From Branchipolynoe longqiensis (Eukaryota; Annelida; Polychaeta; Phyllodocida; Polynoidae): a stretch of DNA of 64,000 bases. Positions 20,884 through 31,328 of this stretch are shown here, piece by piece (position 1 is the stretch's first letter; each line of letters begins with the position of its first letter). The position numbers and the translations under genes were made by a program. The stretch is taken from NCBI GenBank assembly GCA_030323885.1, contig CM059190.1:101726483-101790482 (forward strand). Reading direction: 5' to 3'. The notes beneath the pieces are model-generated. The model was not told where the DNA came from. It saw nothing but the letters and a program-made list of their open reading frames with translations, and ran no database searches.

Positions 20884-21618
20884 GGCTGTCACATTACGAC
20901 GCATCATGCAACCGTACGCCGATGTATGTGATTTTTGGCCGCTACGTCGTTTGCGTTACGCGTTTGTTATGCGTATGTCGATGTACGTCGAAAGTTTTGT
21001 GCATGCACAAAACTTTCGATGTACGACAATGTATGGGTGTTACGTCGGCCATACGTTAGGCGTACGTCGATGTACGTTATGCACTATGTTGACCTATGTT
21101 AAAGGCAGTGGAAACATAGTCCGCATACTGACAACATACGTCTAACTGTAAAATGGCTAAGGCTCGAATCTGTGGCTGTGTAGGCAGGCTATAGTGAAAT
21201 CAATACAGACAAAGAGAAAGGAAGAGTATAAAGTGTAATATTGTAGAGTATCACCCCCACCCCTTTCCCCCAATGGAAAACAAGCATTCTTGGCCCTACC
21301 AATAGGGATCCAGCATTCCTGGTCCCCATGGCTACCAGTGGTCTGCCCACCACCACCAACCTTGACCTTTGAGTGTGGTGATCACTATCCCAGCAGAGGG
21401 GGTAGGCCCTGAGTGCACTCACACCCAGACCTGCCAGCACCACTACGTCTATTTACACCCCATTCAGGCACCACCAGCCCTTACATATATATATATATAC
21501 ATACATGTGCCTGGTCACGTACACCGGGCGTTTTCCGCCGGGGGCATGTTAGCCATATGTTGGCCATATGCTATGTATATGTCCAACTGGGCCACACACT
21601 TGCGAGATGCGTCGTAAT
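20884..21618. mobile_element. MITE-2 foldback element with perfect 30 bp central palindrome
   Basis: Left end ctgtcacattacgacgcatc, right end gatgcgtcgtaatgtgatg. A perfect palindrome lies at 20989-21018, centred on GCATGC. The left arm is full of tacg/cgta words. The stretch 21180-21500 between arm and right end looks like inserted unrelated sequence. Confidence 0.65.
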
Positions 21619-23545
21619 GTGATGACCTTTATCTAATGTAAAATATTTGCTCCGACAATTTCACTGCAATCTACATTAGAAACAAACGTATGGCTAGAAT
21701 CCTACATGGGTGTAGTTATCAGTAGGCATGTGATTGTTGGCGCAAAGTGAGTTTAAAGTATCGGGTCTATAGTGAAGGATAGGGCTGGGGGGGGGGGAAC
21801 CAACCCCAACTCTGGCCGTGTAAGCTGTAGCTGTCAGCCGGCATGCTGAGTTACAGCTTCAGTCCTTCCTGAGGGACCAGCAGAACTCGCAACGCACATA
21901 TTTGTGCCCACGCCTTACACTAAATACCTAGTGAACCATTGCAGGTGCAGAGACTTCACCAGCGCAACTGTAATTACTGGCAACCTTTCCCCACCGTGCT
22001 GAGAGATCTGCAATTACACAAATTTTCGACATCCATATGAGGAATCTTTCTTTGTCTGTATCCTTGTTGGGAAGTACATGAAAATTTATCGGAATAACAC
22101 TTTCACGACCTGATCCACTTTTGCATTCAGGCACATAACAGTAAACTACAGCATTGCTAAGGCTCTGCTAGGATCAGTTGGGCAACTAACCTCATTTTCA
22201 AATCAAGATGGCACAGTAGGGGATTGGTCAATTGCATATTGTGTCGTCATTCTGGTCCACCTGGACAGGGCCAGTTGAGTTACTCATCTTCATTACTCAT
22301 TTCACCTAACATGGATAGGATAAAAGATTATATACACACCAATGCCCGATAAGTGCTACATTACTCATTAGGCCACCACTCAGATCAGCTGGCACGACAA
22401 TGACATTACTCATTCTGATTACATGTTTAACCTAACATTGTTATCTAAGGGTAGGCCAAAAAAAAAAATTGGTGATCATCCCCACCCGTGCCTGAAAAAT
22501 CGCCCGCCCCTCATTATGTGTGTAGTTTTTTCCTTTTTCTAAAGCTGTTAAAAATGTGCCATTCAACCACTCCTTGCCCTATCCTAGTAATGCAGAGCAT
22601 CAGGCTAGGTAGCGCCAAGTATCAATTGTTAAGTCATTGCTTTGACGCAGCCCGTTTCGAACCCAAGAGTTTGAATCCCACGACCTACCAGAATGGGGGG
22701 CGGACGCTCAACTCATTCAGCCATGGCATCTGGTTATGTATTACGTCTACGTCATACGCCAGAAATATAAAAAATGAAAATGAAAACTCCCCGCCCAACC
22801 TGGATTTGTGTGATCAAAAGGATGATCGCCAACTTTTTTTATATTTGGCCTTAGGAGTGATAGATTATGGATTCAGGCCACGACACATTACAGATTGGAC
22901 CTCACTCAGGTCAGGGAATGACATTACTCATGATATCTAATACAGCTAACTAGTACACATAAACTATATATCACATGACACCAATTCACCATACCTTTAT
23001 GTACTGCATATCACACACTTCTCTGCTATTCTAGACATGAATTCTGCGTATATTTAAAGTAAATTCTAATGAAAATAACCTCAAAACCATCAGTGGCTGG
23101 CTGTATATTATCGTAAAGAACATTGCACATTGTTAGCTAACTCTACTTACTATCTTGTAAAGTGGTGTCTACACGATCATTGAAGTTACAGCCTTCATTA
23201 TTGTAACATCTCCACAACATTCAGTGAACCACTGTTAGAAAACTTTAATACAACAGACACCTCACTTAAGGTGAAGTTCCATTAATATGTGGCATGCGTA
23301 AGTGACATGCGAGTGTATGCATATATGAAACATCTGATATACAAATTTTCAAACCGTACCCATCTAAACTATTTGATCACACGAAAACACATTGATTGGT
23401 ATGTGGAGTTTTTCAATTTTATGCACACGCAACCAACTGTGGATACACATAAATTACGCACCAATAGAACTATCCCCATTCACCCACAGCTAGTTTGGTT
23501 CTCTTTTTACGTATCACACATGCCCCTTTTATGTATGCGAACACA
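21619..23545. other. Intergenic, SINE-B copy, no gene seen
   Basis: SINE-B in reverse at 22545-22735 (cattcaaccactccttgccc, tatcctagtaatgcagagca, tttgaatcccacgacctacc). Otherwise AT-rich sequence with no recognisable coding or RNA feature. Confidence 0.6.
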
Positions 23546-23546
23546 C

Positions 23547-23915
23547 ATTAATGGAACCTCAGCTTAATTCAGTGAGCTTTGAAGTATTTCTAGGTGTAGC
23601 TTGAACACGTTAATGGAACCTCAGCTTAATTCAGTAAGCTTTGAAGTATTTCTAGGTGTAGCTTGAACACGTTAATGGAACCTCAGCTTAATTCAGTAAG
23701 CTTTGAAGTATTTCTAGGTGTAGCTTGAACACGTTAATGGAACTTCAGCTTAATTCAGTGAGCTTTGAAGTATTTCTAGGTGTAGCTTGAACACGTTAAT
23801 GGAACCTCAGCTTAATTCGGTGAGCTTTGAGGCATTTCTAGGTGTAGCTTCCACACCTTAATGGAACCTCAACGTAATTCGGTGAGCTTTGAGGCATACC
23901 TATGTTCAGCTTCAA
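23547..23915. repeat. Six-unit tandem array, 62 bp unit
   Basis: Units begin ttaatggaacctcagcttaa at about 23547, 23609, 23671, 23733, 23795 and 23858. The first four are nearly identical, the last two diverged, as in an array growing from one side. Confidence 0.92.
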
Positions 23916-23926
23916 CCTACCGTATT

Positions 23927-24107
23927 CTCACGGGTTAACACCCTGGGCGTTTAAATTGGCAAATCACTGATGTGTCGGGGGGGGGGGGGGGGGGGACATT
24001 TACCCACACATGGGCGTTTAAGGGGTGGGCGTTTACGAAATATTGGCCAAGTGGGGGGTGGGCGTTAACCCACAGATGGGTGTTAACCTGTGAGAATATG
24101 GTATGTG
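23927..24107. mobile_element. MITE-4 foldback element
   Basis: Left taccgtattctcacgggtta, right taacctgtgagaatatggta: near-perfect inverted ends of about 20 bases. Contains a 21-base G tract at 23979-23995 region. It lies directly after the 62 bp array. Confidence 0.75.
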
Positions 24108-24379
24108 AAACTAGCCTAAATTTACAGACAAAATAGCCTACATAGATATTTGCTATAGTTGTACACCTCTCATTTTAGAGGTTCTTCCACCAGACTAATC
24201 ATAGTGTCCAATGGGTTCATATTCACACAGCTGACAACATTAAGTAACTCAGTTTAGTGGAGCACCAGGCGAACCGACCTACTTTTAATCTTGGTAAGTA
24301 ACCCCTGTAATTAAGTCACCCACCAATCATATATTTCCTCATTCAGGGGCCAATGTTGCATAATCCGAGGAGTGTGAAA

Positions 24380-24665
24380 TTCTGCAAATTTTTAATTAAA
24401 TCAATATAGTAGATTGATTATTATAATCTATTTTATTTTGATGCGTGATGCATGGCATTGTGTTTGATTCGTGGCGACGGGAGGAAACCGGCCCAGCTGT
24501 TTTCTCTTCCTCCCACTGGACTCTCGCCTCAGGCCTCACTCGCCCGAAGCGCCACCTGTCGCCACACACCAGAAACTTATGCCACGCTGCTGCTGTTTTC
24601 ACCGCTACTCCTCCAGCAGCCGGGACAGCAGGGTCAACTCTATTTAGTTTAACGTAACTTTTATT
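24380..24665. mobile_element. MITE-1 fragment with GC-rich GATGCG-type insert
   Basis: tgattattataatctatttt (MITE-1) is interrupted at 24437 by a GC-rich block starting gatgcgtgatgcatggc, then MITE-1 resumes at agtttaacgtaacttttatt. The insert resembles the 10546-10692 insert in composition and first bases. Confidence 0.5.
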
Positions 24666-24671
24666 CTTAAG

Positions 24672-25015
24672 TTTGTTTTGTTTGTTTGTTGTTGTTTTAA
24701 GTCCTAGCAACATCTATGGTCATATCAGGACGAGTACCGACTTGTTACAGTACACACTCATGGCGATTTTATAGTGCTGCCCCACTGGGAAATCAGGCTG
24801 CCGGCACCATGATCCAATATCCCACCCAGTCACATTATCCTGACACTGAGCTAACCAGCCCTTGACCTATCCTAATAATGCCGATCACCAGGCTAGGAAG
24901 TGACAAATATCAATTTTTAAGTCATTGGTTTGACTCGACCGGGAACCAAACTCACAAACTCCCGATCTTCCACACGTGGGACCTGTGCTCTACCGATTCG
25001 GCCACCGCGCCCGGT
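24672..25015 (-). mobile_element. SINE-A, full length, with 11 bp target-site duplication
   Basis: Tail tttgtttgttgttgttttaa, body gtactgactt-type block, cccttgacctatcctaataa, head complement ctaccgattcggccaccgcg. Flanks ttattcttaag (24660-24671) and ttattcctaag (about 25016-25027) differ by one base, a good duplication. It is inserted within MITE-1 sequence. Confidence 0.85.
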
Positions 25016-25019
25016 TTAT

Positions 25020-26370
25020 TCCTAAGAGTTCATGGTAGAAATGTTTGAAGTGAAACAAATTAATGTTGAGATGCAGGATATCATAGGGTTCATCAGAGAG
25101 GTTTGATCAAAATGACTTAGTATTAGTATTCCTTCTCTGCACCAATAAAATTGTCTCGAACGTGCCGGTATCTAAATTCTAAGCCTCAGTTGGATATATA
25201 GAATAAAAACTAGGTGAACGTTTTGATTTAGAAAATGTTATGCTTTCATCGAACTATACAGCCGTAATCATACCATCACGTGTTAAATCTGCACAATACG
25301 ATGAAAGTATCAATTTTAAAAACCAAGACATAGATTTGATTCTATATATCCAACTTAAATACTGGTAAACTAATTTTACATCTGTTGCAGCATAGCAGGG
25401 AATACAAAGTCAATTAAAGTTGCATAGTCCGATATCGTTTGAACTTTTGTTTTATTTTTTTTAGATAAACCGTTATAACCTAATCATTATTCCAGAGTCA
25501 CTTTAATGAAAAATGGCTAGTTTTTAAGCAATTTGAGCTGAAAGAACTCAAAATACTTTCGACAAGCTTTCCAAAAGTCCTCTAGCCATGACCCATATTG
25601 ACATCGCGCGATGGTCACATGGTGTGTACTGACCTACTAAAGGCTAGGTAGTCTGGTCCCCTACTATTTCTACTGGCCACACACACAATGTGCCCATTGA
25701 TTGTGAGGGTGGGGGTGGGTGGGTGGGAGTTCACTGCATGCGGTGCATATCGAATTAGCACATTCCCTGTGGGGTAAGGGGGGGGGGGGGGGGGGGGGGA
25801 GAGTAATTGACCCATCTGCGGGTGGTTGGGTAGGGTGCCATTAAACTTCTACAATATGTCCTGGAACCTGACAAAAGCCATAAATGGCACTGGGAATGAG
25901 GGCAAGACTATTCAGGTCACGAGATTGACCTACTTGGTTAATGACTTCCTTGTCTAATGGCTTTCTCAAAATAGTTATCCACAGAGATGAGGTAGTCAAT
26001 CCACTGATTATTCTGCACGTGCTGTCCCAAATCACAAGTTAATGCACCAATATCTAAGTTGGATATATAGAATCAAATGTAAATAAGTGATTTGGTTTTG
26101 AAATATAACTATTTTATCGGACCATGCAACTTAAATAGATATTGTTTGTTGCAGTTTTACATCATTGCAAGATCTAAGGCCTATCAAGATCGACAATTAA
26201 TAGAACCGGTTACTACTGAAGCCTATTGTGTCTCACATTTCGACATGTGTGCCGAAATTAATTTGGCAAGTTTTCACTTCAAATACCTCCAGTCACCCAT
26301 CTATAATAAAAGTTACTTCAAACTATAAATTAAAGTAGATTATAATGACTAACCCAATATATATGTGCTA
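25020..26370. other. Cluster of MITE-1 fragments, no gene
   Basis: MITE-1 pieces: 25020-25275 (ends catcgaactatacagccgta), 25290-25390 reversed, a left end at 25411, 26045-26140 (ends tcggaccatgcaactta) and 26270-26345 reversed. A long G tract lies at 25780-25799. No coding frame is recognised. Confidence 0.55.
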
Positions 26371-26629
26371 TATAAGCAATTATACAAGTATAAATTAATC
26401 GGAAGCTTTTCACCCCTGGTCATCCTATTCTCCACCCTCTGTCATCTACCACAGGGTTCTTCATGTTATTGGTCATCGACTACTATGCTCTGACAACCTC
26501 AGGCTGATTGTGGCGCCGCCTGTCTGTACACACGTTAACCTGAAACTGGGCACCACATATTTGGTTTCCACGTTACGATGGGGCTAATTCTTTATTATTT
26601 TTTTTATAGCAAGTCAAATAATTATTGTT

Positions 26630-26900
26630 CCCTCGGTGCATCAATAAAATCTTGTTTGAACTTGTGTATGTTAAAATGATGTTCTCGATGTGTGTTTGAT
26701 TTCTATGTTACACAAGTGATATCAACATATTGCTCAATTTGTAGATCAAAATCAAAAATTGAAATCGTTTTCCCCCCAACTCTGACATACACACAACATG
26801 TAAACCTTTATATGAACATCGATTCTGCTATGATTTGGAATGTTTTCTGCTATTATTTGTAACGTTTTCACTTTTGGTTTCCGTGTCACACTTTAGTTTA
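26630..26900. repeat. Dispersed repeat, first copy
   Basis: Shares order and words with 34190-34425: gaacttgtgt...taaaatgatgtt, actctgacatacacacaac, gattctgctat, tttggaatgttttc and ccgtgtcacac. No ends or coding potential identified. The other copy is in the sideroflexin gene. Confidence 0.55.
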
Positions 26901-27264
26901 GTGCCCAGTTTCGGAGAATGACCCATATATTTGTTCGCATTCAGTACCCATCATGGCTAACTCACTTAGCGCTTATTGCTCACACACGCTTGATTTATTC
27001 TCAAGTTATCAAGCATTCAAAACACACGGATGCAAGTGATCGAGGTGGAAAAACCCTAAATCGACAGCCAGGTGGGTAATAATACAATCACAATGACAGT
27101 GGAATGCTCTCAGAGGATAGTCTGTACTGATTATAGAATAGAGCGAGGATAACGCTTGGAGAGTACTGGATGAAACCTGACTTCCGGTATTTTCCACGTG
27201 ATTCCCTGAGTCGCAAGCCTAGAGGAGAATTTCGGTGCTTTTGCGGAAATGCATGGCTTAGTAC

Positions 27265-27895
27265 AGGCAGAGAGCGTGTATATAGATGAGAGGGACAACT
27301 CCCGCGAAAATAGGTAACACAGGCTACAGTGGCGCTCCTGGCGGTTATTGTTGAACAAGCCTTGAGTTTGCCGGTACGCGCAGTGCAAAACATTAGTTTT
27401 ATTCTAAATTAATAGAAATCCAGAACCCTAACCGTATCAATTTAATATAATCTTTTTGGTAAACATGTTTTCTATGTGTATTCCAATCAGTTTGTTTCTA
27501 GGTGTTGTGGTTTTAGAGATATTTAACGTTTTCTGTATGAAGATTGCTCACTGCCATTGACAATGCATTGAGTTTGCCGTACGTGCAGTGAAAAACGTTT
27601 ATTTTATTCAAAATTAATAGAAATACAGAACCCTAACCATATAAATTTAATATAGTCTCATCATTGAATATGTTTTCTATATGTGTTCCAAACAGTTTGT
27701 TTCTATGTGGTGTAGTTTTAGAGATATTTCACTTTTTCTGGATGAAGATTGCCCACGACCATTGACAATACCTTGAGTTTGCCCATATGCGTAAACTGTT
27801 CAACAACCACCACTTGGAGTGCCACAGTCGGCAGCTGTTACACGGTCTAGTATGGGAGTTGTCCCTCTCATCTATATACACGCTCTCTGGTACAG
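27265..27895. repeat. Two ~203 bp direct repeats bracketed by ~45 bp inverted arms
   Basis: Units 27361-27563 and 27564-27770 share ttgagtttgcc, gaaccctaacc and tttagagatattt blocks. They are bracketed by gagagcgtgtatatagatga gagggacaactcc (27275-27307) and its reverse complement at about 27856-27890. A fragment of the unit recurs at 44090-44150. It may be an unclassified foldback element. Confidence 0.65.
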
Positions 27896-28055
27896 GGGAG
27901 GCCCAACACTGGCCATCCGCCGACCCAACACATGCTGTCACTTTTAGAGACTGAGGCAGTGTTAAAATGCTTTAGCTCTTTCTGGAATTTTGCGTTAATA
28001 TTAATTAGTCGATAGAGAAAACATACAGAATTAGATCCTTTCTTTATTGGGAACA

Positions 28056-28057
28056 CA

Positions 28058-28090
<33 letters not shown>
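28056..28090. repeat. (GT)n microsatellite
   Basis: About 16 GT dinucleotides. Similar GT tracts occur at 39105-39140, 56030-56170 and 56505-56595. Confidence 0.95.
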
Positions 28091-28091
<1 letters not shown>

Positions 28092-28696
28092 TTTAATGTC
28101 CTAGATATTTTAGAAATGACGCAAATTAAAGATTTACCAAAAGTTGCGGAAATCCGGGGAAATAAACAGAGTTCTTTCATCCTTGAAAGTAATATTCATG
28201 AGACTGGCTAACAAAAGGCGTAAAGCCGAAATATATCAACAAAGCAACACTGGGATGGTCATGAGAGCGAGATTTCAGAACGTCATCCTAACATATTGCT
28301 TGTCCAAGCTAATACTGTTTTCCAGAGTAATATTGCTTATACATATAGTTATTTTTGGGGACAGATAAGGTAACAAAAATTCCACCCAATGTAAGCAACA
28401 GCACCACACCACATATATTAGAACTAGAAACCACGAGCGGGTTTAATCAACACCGCAAGAGGTATTTCACAGAGGAGCATGCTTTTATAGTACCATTGTT
28501 AAATGCTGACTTTTTAGTGCTGCAGAGAAAAGCATTGACACGCCGAGTGAAGGGAGACAAATTACTAACACGCCCTCATCACGTCTATAACTAAATATTA
28601 ACCGACGCTTAAACCGACTGATTAGCAACTTAGCAACACAGCCCCGGAATATCGATTACGCAGAGTAGATTCCCATCTACATCAATCACTAGCATG

Positions 28697-28790
28697 GTTT
28701 GTTTATTGGGGCTTTATATCCTAGCAACATCAAAGGTCATATCAGGACGGACATAGACCTATATATACTCTTGATTAAATGTCATGGGAC
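28697..28790 (-). mobile_element. SINE-A tail fragment
   Basis: tttatatcctagcaacatca then aggtcatatcaggacgg; the rest of the element is missing. Confidence 0.6.
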
Positions 28791-28934
28791 AACATTAGTC
28801 AGATGGAAGAGGGAGCTTAAGTAAGTACAATACCTACAATAATGTTTAATAGCCACAATAATTTCATGCAATAGTCCTATTACCCCCCTCCCCCCGAAAT
28901 TCTTTTGAAATTAAAAGTTTCTTTTTTCTCATAA

Positions 28935-30564
28935 TTGTTTGATAGACTAAATAAACACTTCACAGAGATGGGATCAAAGTTAGCAGAACAATTCAGAGGA
29001 AGCTGGGAATACACAGGTGATGCAGTTGAAAATAGTACAGAGACGGCAAGAGTAAGAGAAAATGAAGTGATTAGACTAGTTAAGATAATGGATCTAGGAA
29101 AGTCATCAGTAATACAGAACCTACAAGCCAGAATAATTAAAGATGCTATGCTAGCCATAACAAATGTTATGTGACTTAATCAATAATTCATTTGAGATGG
29201 GTGTTTTTCCCACGGCCTGGAAGTAGGCTACAGTGGTACCAATACACAAGGGTGGAGACAAAGGGGCCATGGGCAACTACTGTCCCAGATCATTCCTACC
29301 TCTGCCAGGCAAGCTGATAGAGAAATTAATGTACAAGCACATTATGAAACAACTAGATGGTGAGAAAATACTAAATGACAAACAGGGAGGGTTCAGAAAG
29401 GGATTCTCCACAACAAAAACTATATCCAATCTAACAAATGACATACTGAGAGGTATGAATGAAGGTGAACAAACAACTGCCACATTCATAGATTTTAGCA
29501 ATGCATTCGATACAGTGAATCATGACATACTGATAAAAAAGCTAGAACGAGTAGGAATAAGAGGAAGAACACTAGACTGGATAAGGAATTACATCAGTAA
29601 GAGAAGCCAGAGAACAAAAGTAAATGGCAAAACTTCAGAAAGTATACACGTAACCTGTGGAGTCCCTCAAGGTTCAGTATTAGGCCCAATCCTCTTCATC
29701 ATTTACATCAATGATCTGGAGATGTCCTTAGAAGGAATCAAATTACAACTATATGCTGATGACACCGTGATATACACAACAAGTAATATCAGAAAAGAGA
29801 ACAGAGATAAGCTAAATGAGAAACTAGTAGCTTTAGATAATTGGTGTAACTCCAACAAGATTTCAATGAACCACAAGAAGTCAAAGGTCCTAGTGTCTGG
29901 CAGTGCGAAAATCAACTATAGCAATGAGCAGCCAATAATTTTGGGAGGAAAAGTTCTTGATTATCAGACCAACTACATATATCTAGGGATGAATCTTGAT
30001 AGGAAACTAAAACTACAATGATAACATAAAAGAAGTTATCAAGAAGGCAAACCACAAAATCTGGATATTAGCAAATACCAGAAAATACCTAACTACAAAT
30101 ATGGCTATTAAAATCTATAAAGGTATGATACTACAATACTCCGACTATGGTGATGTATTATATATGGGGGGCTAACAAAAATATGTTGGATAAACTACAA
30201 AGACTACAGATACTACAGAGCACTTAAGATATGTCTGAAGGTGGAACATAGACACCCAACTGATGATCTCCATAGGAAAGCAAGAGTCAACACACTAAAT
30301 GACAGGAGAAAAGCACATCTCAAAATAGCAGCATTTATGGAGACAAGGAAGCGTGGGAGGGTGTAGCTAACAAAAAAGGCAACAAGAGGTAATGATGGCC
30401 CCAGACTGATAATACACAGAGCCAAGCACAGATCATATGAGAGGAGTACCAAGTACATGAAAGCAAGGGAATGGAATACACTGGGAGTAGAAGAAAGAAG
30501 TACAGGGACAATAGAAACATATAAAACATTAATCAAAAGAGAGCTAAATGCACTGCTAGACTAA
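28935..30564 (+). pseudogene. Broken non-LTR retrotransposon ORF2 (reverse transcriptase and C-terminus)
   Basis: Upstream part 28935-29172 reads MFDRLNKHFTEMGSKLAEQF; a frameshift near 29170 leads into INNSFEMGVFPTAWK, an in-frame TAG at 29224, then a clear RT: VVPIHKGGDKG, FRKGFSTTKTI, FIDFSNAFDTVNHDIL, GVPQGSVLGP and the catalytic YADD (about 29752). A TGA at 30019 and further shifts break the C-terminal part, which still reads HPTDDLHRKARVNTLNDRRK and REWNTLGVEERSTGTIETYK before TAA at 30562-30564. Architecture fits the CR1/L2/jockey group; clade not determined. No endonuclease domain is seen, so it is 5'-truncated. Few lesions suggest moderate age. Confidence 0.88.
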
Positions 30565-31231
30565 TGACAACAAATAAAATGAATTAAAAAAGAAAAAGAA
30601 AGATAGATAAATAAACAAAGAAAATACACTGATAATTCAAGCAAAGTTTTAGAGGGTATAGATGCTAGGTATGATACATATAAAAGGTAAACTTTAAACT
30701 TAAAATCAAAACCTAATGACCACTAACACAGCAAGGTGAAGACATTCAGAGAAATTAACTATTGGTAACCAAACAATTATCCAATTGTAGAATGAACAAA
30801 CTCAGAGGTTTGGGGGATGTGGGAGAATGCTTACAAACAGAGAAAGAATGCATGCAGTATTTAGCTACACAACAACTGAAAGTGATAAAAAGAAGGGGAG
30901 TCACAAGACTATTACTGTTTAGCAGCGAAAACAAGTCATTAGACTTAACAGTTATGGGCAGCATAAATACACCCATCGCAAAAAAATAAAATAAAAATGC
31001 ATGTGTTTCTCTTCCAAGGGTTTTTAGAGTGGAACCCTTTTCACACATTTCCACACTTACACATATACCCATTTACCCACTACCCCACACACCACCTACC
31101 CACCCTCCCTTCCACCCCACCCAACCTACCCCTGATGCATCAGTATAATTATTTACAGGTTGGCAAATAGACAAGGACAAAGAAATCCACCCGCGTATTC
31201 GACGACAGGACTTGTTGGTGGGACGTGGCAG

Positions 31232-31328
31232 TTACAGGCCCTTGTTGAAGTAGACCGTTGTAATCTCGGGGTACTTGGTTCGAATCTCTTCCTGAAGGTC
31301 CTTCTCAAGCTTGGACACTTTGATGGAG
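31232..31328 (-). CDS. SFXN1: Sideroflexin terminal coding exon 10 and stop
   Basis: Encodes [31 protein letters not shown] and TAA at 31232-31234. YFNKGL is the invariant sideroflexin C-terminus. Acceptor acgttgcag, preceded by ctaac, a good branch-point match at about 31336. The ~44 bp satellite of 31345-32455 starts some 16 bases upstream of the exon. Confidence 0.95.

Noticed and set aside
30762..30989. 75-codon + strand frame MNKLRGLGDVGECLQTEKEC
   Set aside because: It lies between the broken LINE and the sideroflexin 3' end, has no recognisable domain, and is probably LINE 3' untranslated sequence.
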